Source of the DNA: Polaromonas sp. OV174
GTDB lineage: Bacteria; Pseudomonadota; Gammaproteobacteria; Burkholderiales; Burkholderiaceae_C
Length of the DNA: 64,000 nucleotides
NCBI RefSeq assembly: GCF_900112285.1
Contig: NZ_FOKZ01000001.1
Span: 248,001 to 312,000, forward strand
Direction: 5' to 3'
Part shown: positions 7,468 through 16,656 of the stretch, in pieces
Position numbering within the stretch: position 1 is the stretch's first letter
Layout of the letters: the number at the start of each line of letters is the position of its first letter
Notes under the pieces: model-generated
Database searches by the model: none
The model's input: only the letters and a program-made list of their open reading frames with translations
Told to the model about the DNA's origin: nothing
Translations under genes and position numbers: made by a program

Positions 7468-10443
7468 ATGCTGCTCACGAAAAAAAGCCCTGCCTTTCAC
7501 AGCGATCCGGCGCATCGCGCGGGATCTACACGCTTTGTGCAAAGCCTGTCGCGTGGGCTGTCCAATGCCTTGCCGACCATGGACAGGAGGTCATTTCTGC
7601 GCCGTTCTGGTCTAGGCGTAGGCGTTGGATTGGCAGCGACTCAGCTGACACTGGTTAAAAAAGCCGGTGCCGCAGCACCTGCCGAAGGTGCTGCAACTGG
7701 GAAGATCGAAGTTAGGCGCACGGTCTGCACCCACTGCTCGGTTGGCTGTGCGGTAGATGCCGTGGTTGAAAACGGTGTCTGGGTGCGCCAGGAGCCGGTG
7801 TTTGACTCGCCCATCAACCTGGGTGCACATTGCGCCAAAGGTGCGGCGCTGCGTGAACACGGCCACGGGGAATACCGCCTGCGTTACCCCATGAAACTGG
7901 TCAACGGCAAATATGAACGCATCAGCTGGGACACGGCGCTCAACGAAATCAGCGCCAAGATGCTGGAGTTGCGCAAGGCCAGCGGCCCGGACTCGGTGTA
8001 TTGGGTGGGCTCGTCCAAACACAACAACGAGCAGGCCTATCTGATGCGCAAGTTCGTGAGTTTCTGGGGCAGCAACAACTGTGACCACCAGGCGCGTATC
8101 TGCCATTCCACCACGGTGGCCGGTGTGGCCAATACCTGGGGTTATGGTGCGATGACCAACTCCTACAACGACATGCAAAACAGCAAGTGCGCGTTGTACA
8201 TCGGCTCGAATGCCGCCGAGGCGCACCCGGTCAGCATGTTGCACATGCTGCATGCCAAGGAAACCGGCTGCAAGATGATTGTGGTGGACCCGCGCTTCAC
8301 GCGCACCGCCGCCAAGGCCGATGAATACGTGCGTATTCGCTCCGGCTCCGACATTCCTTTCCTCTTCGGTTTGCTGTATCACATCTTCAACAATGGTTGG
8401 GAAGACACCAAGTACATCAACGACCGTGTTTACGGCATGGACAAGGTCAAGGCCGACGTGATGGCCAAGTGGACACCGGACAAGGTCGAAGAAGCCTGCG
8501 GCGTCAAGGAAGAACAGATGCTGCGTGTGGCCACCATGATGGCCAAGAATCGGCCCTCGACCTTGGTGTGGTGCATGGGGCAAACCCAGCACAGCATCGG
8601 CAATGCCATGGTGCGCGCCTCGTGCATTGTGCAACTGGCCCTGGGCAATGTAGGTGTGTCCGGTGGCGGCGCCAACATCTTCCGTGGCCACGACAACGTG
8701 CAGGGTGCCACGGACATCGGCCCCAACCCCGATTCATTGCCGGGTTACTACGGTTTGGCCGAAGGTTCCTGGAAACACTTTGCCAAGATCTGGGGCGTTG
8801 ACTTCGACTGGATCAAGGCCCGTTATGCTTCGCCCGCGATGATGGGCAAACCCGGCATCACGGTGTCGCGCTGGATTGATGGTGTGCTGGAGAAAAACGA
8901 GGTGATCGACCAAGACTCCAATTTACGCGCCTGCGTTTTTTGGGGCCATGCGCCCAACTCCCAGACCCGCGGCCTGGAAATGAAACGCGCGATGGACAAG
9001 CTGGATCTGCTGGTGGTGGTGGACCCTTATCCGTCGGCGACCGCGGCCATGGCCGCCATGCCAGGCAAGGCCGAAGACCTCAACCCGAACCGCGCGGTCT
9101 ACCTGCTGCCGGCGGCGACCCAGTTTGAAACCAGCGGCTCCGTGACGGCGTCGAACCGCTCGCTGCAGTGGCGTGAAAAAGTGATTGAGCCGCTGTGGGA
9201 AAGCCGCAGTGACCACATGATCATGCACCATCTGGCTGAAAAATTCGGCTTTGCCAAGGAGTTGTCGAAAAACTTCAAGATGCAAAAAGTCAAAGGCCTG
9301 GACGAACCCGTGCCCGAAGACATCCTGCGCGAAGTCAACAAGACCTGCTGGACCATTGGCTATACCGGGCAAAGCCCCGAGCGCCTGAAGGCCCACATGC
9401 GCAACATGCATTTGTTCGATGTGAAAACGTTGAGGGCTAAACCCGGCAAGGACAAGGAAACCGGTTACGACGTGACGGGCGATTATTTCGGCCTGCCGTG
9501 GCCGTGCTGGGGCAATCCCGAGCTCAAACACCCGGGCTCGCCCAACCTGTATGACACCTCCCGGCATGTGATGGATGGCGGCGGTAATTTCCGCGCCAAC
9601 TTCGGCGTGGAGAAAGACGGCGTCAACCTGCTGGCCGAGGATGGTTCCCACTCCAAAGGTGCGGACATCACCACCGGTTATCCGGAAGTCGATCACCTGT
9701 TCATGAAAAAACTGGGCTGGTGGGATGAATTGACCGATGCCGAGAAGGTCGCCGCCGAAGGCAAAAACTGGAAAACCGATTCCTCGGGCGGCATGATTCG
9801 CGTGACCATGAAAAACCATGGTTGTTATCCCTTCGGCAATGCCAAGGCACGTGCCGTGGTCTGGAACTTCCCCGACGCGATCCCGCAACACCGCGAGCCG
9901 ATTTATGGCATCCGCCCGGACCTGGTGGCCAAATACCCGACACACGACGACAAAAAAGCCTTCTGGCGCATGCCCACGCTGTACAAAACCCTGCAGCAGA
10001 AAAACGTGGCCGACAAGGTGGAACTCAAATATCCGCTGATCCTGACCTCAGGTCGGCTGGTCGAATACGAGGGCGGCGGCGAGGAAACCCGCTCCAACCC
10101 CTGGCTGGCCGAGTTGCAGCAAGAGGCTTTTGTCGAGGTCAATCCCAAAACTGCCGCCGAGCGCGGCATCAGCAACGGCGGGCGCGTGTGGTTGAGCACA
10201 CCGACCGGCGCGCGCCTGAATGTGCAGGCCCTGGTGACAGAGCGTGTGGGGGCCGACACCGTGTGGATGCCTTTCCACTTCTCCGGCCACTGGCAAGGCG
10301 CCGACATGCTGGCGTATTACCCCAACGGCGCTGCGCCGGTGGTGCGCGGTGAGGCTGTCAATACGGCGACGACTTACGGTTACGACAGCGTGACGATGAT
10401 GCAGGAAACCAAGACAACCATCTGCAACCTCGAGAAAGCATAA
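7468..10443 (+). CDS. fdhA: Formate dehydrogenase catalytic (molybdopterin) subunit, Cys-containing
   Basis: Oxidises formate to CO2 at a bis-MGD Mo/W centre and passes electrons to FdhB. The 991-residue protein has a twin-arginine motif (DRRSFLRRSG, about residues 39-48), so the folded complex is exported to face the periplasm. The [4Fe-4S] ligands are C87, C90, C94 and C122. The active-site segment reads ARICHST, with C212 where FdnG-type enzymes carry selenocysteine, followed by the conserved His. The ATG at 7468 has GGAGAG 8 bases upstream and gives the long pre-Tat leader usual for this group. The molybdopterin-binding C-terminal domain is intact. It is followed after 10 bases by fdhB. 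Confidence 0.95.
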   Translation: MLLTKKSPAFHSDPAHRAGSTRFVQSLSRGLSNALPTMDRRSFLRRSGLGVGVGLAATQLTLVKKAGAAAPAEGAATGKIEVRRTVCTHCSVGCAVDAVVENGVWVRQEPVFDSPINLGAHCAKGAALREHGHGEYRLRYPMKLVNGKYERISWDTALNEISAKMLELRKASGPDSVYWVGSSKHNNEQAYLMRKFVSFWGSNNCDHQARICHSTTVAGVANTWGYGAMTNSYNDMQNSKCALYIGSNAAEAHPVSMLHMLHAKETGCKMIVVDPRFTRTAAKADEYVRIRSGSDIPFLFGLLYHIFNNGWEDTKYINDRVYGMDKVKADVMAKWTPDKVEEACGVKEEQMLRVATMMAKNRPSTLVWCMGQTQHSIGNAMVRASCIVQLALGNVGVSGGGANIFRGHDNVQGATDIGPNPDSLPGYYGLAEGSWKHFAKIWGVDFDWIKARYASPAMMGKPGITVSRWIDGVLEKNEVIDQDSNLRACVFWGHAPNSQTRGLEMKRAMDKLDLLVVVDPYPSATAAMAAMPGKAEDLNPNRAVYLLPAATQFETSGSVTASNRSLQWREKVIEPLWESRSDHMIMHHLAEKFGFAKELSKNFKMQKVKGLDEPVPEDILREVNKTCWTIGYTGQSPERLKAHMRNMHLFDVKTLRAKPGKDKETGYDVTGDYFGLPWPCWGNPELKHPGSPNLYDTSRHVMDGGGNFRANFGVEKDGVNLLAEDGSHSKGADITTGYPEVDHLFMKKLGWWDELTDAEKVAAEGKNWKTDSSGGMIRVTMKNHGCYPFGNAKARAVVWNFPDAIPQHREPIYGIRPDLVAKYPTHDDKKAFWRMPTLYKTLQQKNVADKVELKYPLILTSGRLVEYEGGGEETRSNPWLAELQQEAFVEVNPKTAAERGISNGGRVWLSTPTGARLNVQALVTERVGADTVWMPFHFSGHWQGADMLAYYPNGAAPVVRGEAVNTATTYGYDSVTMMQETKTTICNLEKA

Positions 10444-10453
10444 GGAATACATC

Positions 10454-11074
10454 ATGGCAAGAATGAAATTTGTCTGTGACGCCGAGCGCTGCATCGAATG
10501 CAATGGTTGCGTCACCGCCTGTAAAAACGAAAACGAAGTCCCATGGGGCGTCAATCGCCGCCGCGTGGTCACGCTCAACGACGGTGTGCCTGGTGAAAAA
10601 TCCATCTCGGTGGCCTGTATGCATTGCAGCGACGCACCCTGCATGGCGGTCTGCCCGGTCAACTGTTTTTACCGTACCGATGAAGGTGTGGTGCTGCATG
10701 ACAAGGATGTCTGCATAGGCTGCGGTTACTGCTCCTACGCCTGCCCCTTTGGCGCACCACAGTTCCCCTCGCAAGGCACTTTCGGCGTGCGCGGCAAGAT
10801 GGACAAATGCACCTTCTGCGCCGGTGGTCCCGAAGCCAACGGCAGCCAGGCCGAGTTTGAAAAATATGGCCGCAACCGGCTGGCCGAAGGCAAGCTGCCG
10901 GCCTGTGCCGAGATGTGTTCGACCAAGGCGCTACTGGCCGGTGATGGCGACGTGGTGGCGGATATTTTCCGCAACCGTGTGGTGCAGCGCGGCAAGGGTG
11001 CCGAGGTCTGGGGTTGGGGAACGGCCTATGGCTCCCGGCAAGCCGGTCAGCCACCTGCAGGAGCCAAATCATGA
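10454..11074 (+). CDS. fdhB: Formate dehydrogenase iron-sulfur (beta) subunit
   Basis: Electron-transfer subunit of 206 residues carrying four [4Fe-4S] clusters. The cysteine groups are visible as CIECNGCVTAC, CMHCSDAPCMAVC, CIGCGYCSYAC and CTFC...CAEMC. There is no C-terminal membrane helix, unlike E. coli FdnH, so anchoring must come from FdhC, as in FDH3-type complexes. It has no signal of its own and is presumably exported with FdhA. Its last four bases (ATGA) overlap the start of the small lipoprotein gene, indicating translational coupling. Confidence 0.93.
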   Translation: MARMKFVCDAERCIECNGCVTACKNENEVPWGVNRRRVVTLNDGVPGEKSISVACMHCSDAPCMAVCPVNCFYRTDEGVVLHDKDVCIGCGYCSYACPFGAPQFPSQGTFGVRGKMDKCTFCAGGPEANGSQAEFEKYGRNRLAEGKLPACAEMCSTKALLAGDGDVVADIFRNRVVQRGKGAEVWGWGTAYGSRQAGQPPAGAKS

Positions 11075-11310
11075 AACATCTGACCCTCTTGATTCCCGCG
11101 CTGGTCGCCGTGGCCGGCCTGTCCGCCTGCGGCGAAAAGCCGCAAACCCTGAGCGGCACCAAAAGCGATGTTCCTGCTTATAAGGGCACGGACAACGGTT
11201 TTTCAGCGCCCGGCTGGAAAGCCGGCGACAAGACCAGCTGGGAGCAGGGCCTCAAGGTGCGCATGCAAAACAGCCAGAACGAATACACCAAGCTGAATAC
11301 GGATAAATAA
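11071..11310 (+). CDS. Small lipoprotein between fdhB and fdhC
   Basis: A 79-residue protein with a lipoprotein signal (KHLTLLIPALVAVAGLSAC) and lipobox Cys at about residue 20. A polar mature part follows, with a GWKAGDKTSWEQGLKVR motif. GGAG precedes the ATG, and the start overlaps fdhB by 4 bases. It recalls small proteins in related formate dehydrogenase operons, but I cannot name a family. Its position between two structural subunits suggests a periplasmic accessory or minor subunit of the membrane-bound complex. Confidence 0.8.
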   Translation: MKHLTLLIPALVAVAGLSACGEKPQTLSGTKSDVPAYKGTDNGFSAPGWKAGDKTSWEQGLKVRMQNSQNEYTKLNTDK

Positions 11311-11324
11311 TAGCCGGAGGCCAT

Positions 11325-12515
11325 ATGCAGCATGCGCGACTAGCTATATTTTTAATAGCACTTGGGTTGACTGGATGGGCCGCTGCACAAGCGCCCGCGA
11401 ATCCGCTAGCGGCGGCTGGTGTGGTGACGCAGCAGACTGCTGCTCCGGCCTCCCCGGCCGCAGGTGGCATCCAGAGCCAGAATATTTTCGAGGTCAAACC
11501 CGACGCCGACGCGGCCCCCAACTACGCCAAACAGACCAACGGCGAGCGGGCCAAGGTGCAGCCTGGCAACAATGCGCCCATGTGGCGCGACGTGGGTGCT
11601 GGCATTACCGGCTACAGCAGCTTGCCCAAAAGCGAAGCGCCTGAAGCCGGCAACCTGATCCAGCCTTTTGTGCAATACCCCGGTTCGCGCCTGACCAATG
11701 CCGGCGAGGCTTGGCGCCAGGTGCGCAACAACTGGATCATTCCCTACGGTGGCTCGCTGTTTCTGATCGTGCTGCTGGCGATTGCGATTTTTTACTTCAG
11801 CAAGGGCAGCATTAAGACCCATGGCGCGGACACCGGCCGAAAGATTGAACGCTTCACGCCGTTTGAGCGCGCGGCGCATTGGTCCAACGCGATCGCGTTT
11901 TCCATCCTGGCGATCTCCGGCCTGGTGATGGCCTTTGGCAAATTTTTCCTGCTGCCGGTCATGGGCAGCACGCTGTTTGGCTGGCTCGGCTGGGTGTTAA
12001 AAACCGCGCACAATTTTGCCGGACCGCTGTTTGCCGTGTCGCTGGTGATTGTGTTCTTCACCTTTTTGCGCGACAACTGGCCGCAAAAAGGCGATATGAA
12101 CTGGCTGCTCAAGGGTGGCGGTCTGCTCGGTGGCGCCGAGCCGGCTTCCAACCGTTTCAACGCTGGTGAAAAACTGATTTTTTGGGGCGGTGTGTTCTTC
12201 CTCGGTGTGGTGGTGGTGTCGTCTGGTTTTGTGCTCGATAAGCTGTTGCCGGGATTGGTTTACGAACGCGCCACCATGCAAATCGCCCACATGGTGCATG
12301 CCGTGGCCACGGTGCTCATGATGTGCATGTTCCTGGGTCATATCTACCTGGGCACCATAGGCATGCAGGGCGCCTACAAGGCCATGAAAACAGGCTATGT
12401 TGATGAAGCCTGGGCCAAAGAGCACCACGAATACTGGTATGACGATGTCAAGGCCGGCAGGACACCTGCCCAGCGCAGTGAGCCCACACCGCCGAGCCAG
12501 ACCATCCAGGTTTAA
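11325..12515 (+). CDS. fdhC: Formate dehydrogenase cytochrome b (gamma) subunit
   Basis: Membrane anchor and di-haem cytochrome b556 that hands electrons to quinone. The 396-residue protein is longer than E. coli FdnI (217). The extra N-terminal part has a signal-like segment (RLAIFLIALGLTGWAAAQ) and about 110 periplasmic residues before the first helix. Helices are visible at WIIPYGGSLFLIVLLAIAIF, FSILAISGLVMAFGKFF, FAGPLFAVSLVIVFFTFL, LIFWGGVFFLGVVVVSSGF and AHMVHAVATVLMMCMFLGHI. The histidines in FERAAHWSNA, LKTAHN, IAHMVHA and LGHIYLG are candidate haem ligands. Start ATG 11325 has an AGCCGGAGG just upstream. Confidence 0.92.
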   Translation: MQHARLAIFLIALGLTGWAAAQAPANPLAAAGVVTQQTAAPASPAAGGIQSQNIFEVKPDADAAPNYAKQTNGERAKVQPGNNAPMWRDVGAGITGYSSLPKSEAPEAGNLIQPFVQYPGSRLTNAGEAWRQVRNNWIIPYGGSLFLIVLLAIAIFYFSKGSIKTHGADTGRKIERFTPFERAAHWSNAIAFSILAISGLVMAFGKFFLLPVMGSTLFGWLGWVLKTAHNFAGPLFAVSLVIVFFTFLRDNWPQKGDMNWLLKGGGLLGGAEPASNRFNAGEKLIFWGGVFFLGVVVVSSGFVLDKLLPGLVYERATMQIAHMVHAVATVLMMCMFLGHIYLGTIGMQGAYKAMKTGYVDEAWAKEHHEYWYDDVKAGRTPAQRSEPTPPSQTIQV

Positions 12516-12529
12516 AAGTGAGAATTTCC

Positions 12530-12919
12530 ATGAAAAAAATCCTGATCACTGTTTGCCTTGCCAGCGTGTCCCTGCTCTCGCTGGCTAAATTGCCTGCGCC
12601 TAGCGACGATGCCAAGGCCAAGGCTGCGGAGGCCGCCGCCAAGGCGACCTGGGCGGGCAAGGTGGATGCTTACCAGCTGTGCCAATCGCAGGACAAGGTG
12701 GCCGCTAGCTATTACAAAGCCGCCAAGGCTGCGGGCAAGGACGTCAAACCACCGCTGGCCACGCCGGCCTGTGCTGATCCGGGTGCCTTTGCTTACACGC
12801 CGCCTGAGGCCGCCAAACCCATAGAAGCCGCGGGCGCACATTCGCCGGCCGCCACGGCTGTCAGCCCGCCAAGCGGCAAGCAGCCAGATGCCGTGGTCAA
12901 TCCGGCCAACAAATCCTGA
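12530..12919 (+). CDS. Small exported protein at the end of the formate dehydrogenase operon
   Basis: A 129-residue protein with a Sec-type signal peptide (KKILITVCLASVSLLSLA) and an Ala/Lys-rich mature region. Two cysteines (YQLCQSQDK and TPACADPGAF) could form a disulfide. The C-terminus is low-complexity Ala/Pro. It follows fdhC after 14 bases and precedes a strong terminator, so it is probably the last gene of the transcript. A GTG at 12518 is an alternative start. No function can be assigned from sequence. Confidence 0.75.
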   Translation: MKKILITVCLASVSLLSLAKLPAPSDDAKAKAAEAAAKATWAGKVDAYQLCQSQDKVAASYYKAAKAAGKDVKPPLATPACADPGAFAYTPPEAAKPIEAAGAHSPAATAVSPPSGKQPDAVVNPANKS

Positions 12920-12937
12920 AATTCCCCTTACTCATTC

Positions 12938-12968
12938 AGGGCCGGCTCCGCAAGGTGCCGGCCTTTTT
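12938..12968 (+). terminator. Rho-independent terminator after the formate dehydrogenase structural genes
   Basis: A GC-rich stem (AGGGCCGGC at 12938-12946 with GCCGGCCTT at 12957-12965, loop TCCGCAAGGT) runs straight into a T tract at 12964-12968. It lies 20 bases after the last gene of the operon and 17 bases before fdhD, so fdhD is probably expressed separately or by readthrough. Confidence 0.8.
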
Positions 12969-12984
12969 GCGCTAGGCTTGGGCC

Positions 12985-13983
12985 ATGTCCCTGCCATTTT
13001 TGACCCAAGCCCGTGCCCCGCTCACCTGTGAGATAGCCGCCGTCAATGAATACGGTGAGTCGCTCCAGATATCCATCCCGGCCGAACGCGCGCTCACGGT
13101 CTATGTCGACAAGCGTGAGCTGGTCACGCTGATGACCCTGGGCGCACACCCCGAGCTGCTGGTGCTGGGTTATCTGCGCAACCAGCGCCTGGTCAAAGAG
13201 GTGGGCGACATCGAATCCATCACGGTGGACTGGGAGGTAGGCGCTGCCGCCGTCAAGACCCGTCACGGCATTGAAGACATCGAGGAAAAAACCGCCAAAC
13301 GCGTGGTCACCACCGGCTGCGGGCAGGGCAGTGTGTTTGGCGGCCTGATGGACGAGGTGGACCAGATTGTTCTGCCGGCAGATGCCCACATCACGCAGGG
13401 CCAGCTCTATGGGCTGGTCAACACCATACGGCTCAAGGAAACCACCTACAAGTCTGCCGGCTCGGTACACGCCTGTGCGCTGTTTGTCATGACAGCTGAA
13501 GAGCCTGAGATGCTGTTGTTTGTGGAAGACGTGGGACGCCACAACGCCATTGACACCATCGCTGGCTGGATGTGGATGAATATGGCCCCCACGCTCGGCA
13601 CTGACGTGTCCTCGCTGCCCCCCGAGGGGGCGCTGCGCCTGCGGCCCGGCAAAGCCGGCTCCGCGGCCCCGGCTGGTGAAGGGGAGCCCTCGTTGGGCGC
13701 CTCCTCCACCGACCTCGGCCTGGACGGCCTGGTGTTTTATACGACCGGCCGGCTGACCAGCGAGATGGTCATCAAGTCCGCCCAGATGGGCGTGCCCATT
13801 GTGGTGTCGCGCAGCGGCATCACGCAGATGGGGCATCAGGTTGCGCAAGCGGTGGGGCTGTGCGCCATTGGCCGGGCGACCAACAAGCGCTTTGTTTGCT
13901 ATACCCGGGCCGATCGCCTGCGGTTGCAGCCTGGCCTGGTGGTCAAACCTGACGTCGAGCGCAAGGCCGATCAGAGCGCCTGA
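12985..13983 (+). CDS. fdhD: Formate dehydrogenase accessory sulfurtransferase FdhD with a repeat-derived insertion
   Basis: FdhD transfers sulfur from the cysteine desulfurase to the molybdopterin cofactor, without which formate dehydrogenase is inactive. The family motifs are present: the TTGCGQGSVFG loop with C112 (E. coli FdhD has a CxxC here), HACALF, EDVGRHNAID, FYTTGRLTSEMV and the GRATNKRF segment. At 332 residues it is about 50 longer than E. coli FdhD (277). The excess lies at about residues 205-245, between the AIDTIAGWMW helix and FYTTGR, and is encoded by a REP-like repeat read in frame. The flanking catalytic parts look intact, so the protein may still fold with a surface loop. 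Confidence 0.92.
   Translation: MSLPFLTQARAPLTCEIAAVNEYGESLQISIPAERALTVYVDKRELVTLMTLGAHPELLVLGYLRNQRLVKEVGDIESITVDWEVGAAAVKTRHGIEDIEEKTAKRVVTTGCGQGSVFGGLMDEVDQIVLPADAHITQGQLYGLVNTIRLKETTYKSAGSVHACALFVMTAEEPEMLLFVEDVGRHNAIDTIAGWMWMNMAPTLGTDVSSLPPEGALRLRPGKAGSAAPAGEGEPSLGASSTDLGLDGLVFYTTGRLTSEMVIKSAQMGVPIVVSRSGITQMGHQVAQAVGLCAIGRATNKRFVCYTRADRLRLQPGLVVKPDVERKADQSA
13603..13715. repeat. REP-like repeat inserted in frame in fdhD
   Basis: This GC-rich segment begins GTGTCCTCGCTGCCCCCCGA, matching the repeat at about 786-850. It continues through a CTGCGGCCCGGCAAAGCCGG palindrome that is nearly the same as the copy at 40615-40640. It contributes about 38 codons of Gly/Ala/Pro-rich sequence to FdhD without a stop or frameshift. 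Confidence 0.7.
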
Positions 13984-14052
13984 TCTTCTGGGCCAAAGGC
14001 CTGGTATTCCCGTGGCGATTCCCGCTTATTTTTTCTGCGTTATGGTCATGCC

Positions 14053-16617
14053 ATGAAACCCCTTTTTCTGAAGCTAGGCTGGAAAACCCTGTGGCGCGAC
14101 TTGCGTGCCGGCGAATTGCGTTTGCTGATCGTCGCAGTCACATTGGCGGTCGCATCGCTCACCGCCGTCGGTTTTTTTGCCGATCGACTCAAGGCCGGGC
14201 TGCAGCGCGATGCCTTGCAACTGCTGGGCGGTGATGCCGTGGTGCGCAGCGACGGCCTGACCCCGCCTATCTTTATTAGCAAGGCCAAGGAGCTGGGTTT
14301 GCAGACCGCCTCCACCGTGACCTTTCCCACTATGGGCCGGGCTCGCGACGAAGACGGTGGCCAGGCCAGGCTGGTCGCCTTCAAGGGCGTGCCAGAGGGC
14401 TACCCGCTGCGCGGCAGCATGAAAGTTGCCGACAACGCGCAGAGCGCCGGCCAGGATACCCGTGACATTCCTGCGCCTGGCACCGCCTGGGTTGATGCTT
14501 CGCTGCTCGATGCGCTAGGCCTTAGCCTGGGTCAGACCCTGTTGATGGGCGAGGCCAGCTTCAAACTGACCCGCATCATCGTGCAGGAGCCCGATCGGGG
14601 CGCTGGCTTCATCAGTTTTTCGCCACGCGTGATGGTCAACCAGGCCGACGTCGCCGCCACCGGCCTGATTCAGCCTGCCAGCCGTACCAACTACCGTTTG
14701 GCTGTGGCGGGTGAAGGCAAGGCGGTCAAAGCCTTTGTTCAGTGGGCGACAGATGAGTTGAAAAAGCCGGGCGCCGAGTCCGGGCTGCGCGGCGTGCGGC
14801 TGGAGTCGCTGGAAAGCGGTAGCCCCGAGATGCGCCAGACCTTGGATAGGGCCGAAAAATTCCTCAATCTGGTGGCGCTGCTGGCCGCTTTGCTTAGCGC
14901 CGTGGCGGTCGCCATTGTGGCGCGCAGTTTTGCCGCCAAGCATCTGGATGACTGCGCCATGCTGCGCGTGCTGGGACAACCCCAGCGCACGATTGCCTTG
15001 GCCTACACCTTCGAGTTTGTGCTGGCCGGGTTGATAGCCAGCGCCTTGGGCGTGGCCCTGGGCTTTGCGGTGCATTACGGCTTTGTGCTGCTGCTGGCCG
15101 GACTGGTGGAAACCGTGCTGCCCGCCGCCACCTTCTGGCCGGTCGCTTTCGGCATGGGCATGGGCCTGACCCTATTGCTGGCCTTTGGCCTGCCGCCGGT
15201 GCTGCAACTGGCCCAGGTGCCGCCGCTGCGCGTGATTCGTCGCGATGTCGGCAACCTCAGGCCGGCTTCGCTGCTGGTGCTGGGCTTGGGCGTGCTGGGC
15301 TTTGCGGCCTTGCTGCTGGCCGCCAGCAGTGACTGGAAGCTGGGACTGATTGCCGTTGGTGGATTCCTGGGCGCCGTGCTGGTGTTTGCCGCCGCCAGCT
15401 ATATCGCTGTCAAGGTGCTACGCGCCAGCGTCAACGAGGGTAGCGCGCCGCGCTGGCTGATGCTGGCCACGCGCCAGTTGTCGGCGCGCCCGGTTTATGC
15501 CGTGGTGCAGACCAGCGCGCTGGCCGTCGGGCTGTTAGCGCTGATGCTGCTGGTGCTGTTACGCACCGATCTCATCAGCAGCTGGCGCCAGGCCACGCCG
15601 CCAGACGCGCCCAACCGTTTTGTCATCAATGTGCAGCCCGATCAGGGCGATGCCTTTCAGCAGGCGCTGCGCGACGCTGGCGTGAAAAAGTTCGACTGGT
15701 ATCCTATGATTCGCGGCCGTCTGGTGGCGATTAACGGCAAACCCGTCACGCCCGATGACTTCGAGGAAGACCGTGCCAAGCGCCTGGTCGATAGAGAGTT
15801 CAACCTCTCCAACAGCGCGCAGCAACCCAGCCATAACCAGGTGGTGGCTGGGCGTTGGACAGCCGGTGAAAAGGATGCCGTGAGCGTGGAAGAGGGGCTG
15901 GCCAAGACCTTGGGTCTCAAGCTTGGTGATCAACTGCGTTTTGACATGGCCGGTCAGCTTAGCGAGGCCAAAATCACCAGCTTGCGCAAGGTTGACTGGG
16001 GTTCCATGCACGTCAACTTTTTTGTCATGTATCCGGTGGCGCAATTGGCCGCCGAGGTGCCGGTGTCCTTCATCAGCGCCTTTCGCGCACCCGAAGCTGC
16101 GCCTGTGATCGCAGGCCAGGCCAAATCGCCAAGCTTTGACAACGCCCTCGTCAAGACCTTTCCCAACATCACCAATGTGGATATGAGCAGCACGCTGGCG
16201 CAGGTACAGCGCGTGCTTGATCAGGTGATTCGCGCGGTCGAATTCTTGTTCGGCTTCACGCTGGCGGCCGGACTGGTCGTGCTGTTTGCGGCCATCACCG
16301 CCACGCGTGAAGAGCGCGCTCGTGAATTTGCGATCATGCGAGCCGTGGGTGCCAGAGCCTCACTGCTGCGCCAGGTGCAGCGCGCCGAACTGGCCGGTGT
16401 TGGGCTGTTGGCCGGTTTTCTGGCTTCCATAGTGGCGCTGGCTGTGGGCTGGGCTTTGGCGCGTTATGTGTTTGATTTCAGCTGGACTGGTTCCTGGAGC
16501 GTGCCCATTTTTGGCAGCCTGGCCGGTGCGCTGCTGGCACTGGCTGCAGGCTGGTGGGGCTTGCGATCGGTATTGAATACACCTGTGGTGGAAACACTGC
16601 GCCGCGCCGCTCAATGA
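14053..16617 (+). CDS. FtsX-like ABC transporter permease (YbbP-type)
   Basis: An 854-residue inner-membrane protein with the YbbP/MacB-like plan. One N-terminal helix (LRLLIVAVTLAVASLTAVGFF) is followed by a large periplasmic domain of about 230 residues, then a cluster of helices (about residues 275-500), a second periplasmic domain and three C-terminal FtsX helices. The FtsX landmark TREERAREFAIMRAVGA is clear near residue 760. Partner ATPases of the YbbA/LolD kind normally lie adjacent, but none is encoded next to it here. Likely cargo is a lipid or lipoprotein at the inner membrane; this is family knowledge, not visible evidence. Confidence 0.88.
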   Translation: MKPLFLKLGWKTLWRDLRAGELRLLIVAVTLAVASLTAVGFFADRLKAGLQRDALQLLGGDAVVRSDGLTPPIFISKAKELGLQTASTVTFPTMGRARDEDGGQARLVAFKGVPEGYPLRGSMKVADNAQSAGQDTRDIPAPGTAWVDASLLDALGLSLGQTLLMGEASFKLTRIIVQEPDRGAGFISFSPRVMVNQADVAATGLIQPASRTNYRLAVAGEGKAVKAFVQWATDELKKPGAESGLRGVRLESLESGSPEMRQTLDRAEKFLNLVALLAALLSAVAVAIVARSFAAKHLDDCAMLRVLGQPQRTIALAYTFEFVLAGLIASALGVALGFAVHYGFVLLLAGLVETVLPAATFWPVAFGMGMGLTLLLAFGLPPVLQLAQVPPLRVIRRDVGNLRPASLLVLGLGVLGFAALLLAASSDWKLGLIAVGGFLGAVLVFAAASYIAVKVLRASVNEGSAPRWLMLATRQLSARPVYAVVQTSALAVGLLALMLLVLLRTDLISSWRQATPPDAPNRFVINVQPDQGDAFQQALRDAGVKKFDWYPMIRGRLVAINGKPVTPDDFEEDRAKRLVDREFNLSNSAQQPSHNQVVAGRWTAGEKDAVSVEEGLAKTLGLKLGDQLRFDMAGQLSEAKITSLRKVDWGSMHVNFFVMYPVAQLAAEVPVSFISAFRAPEAAPVIAGQAKSPSFDNALVKTFPNITNVDMSSTLAQVQRVLDQVIRAVEFLFGFTLAAGLVVLFAAITATREERAREFAIMRAVGARASLLRQVQRAELAGVGLLAGFLASIVALAVGWALARYVFDFSWTGSWSVPIFGSLAGALLALAAGWWGLRSVLNTPVVETLRRAAQ

Positions 16618-16656
16618 GCAGCCGTCCCGGCCAAGTGTGAGCGTGCAAGCAGGCGT

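Noticed and set aside
8080-8130. Possible selenocysteine site in fdhA
   Set aside because: The active-site codon is TGC (C212), not TGA, and no in-frame stop interrupts the gene.
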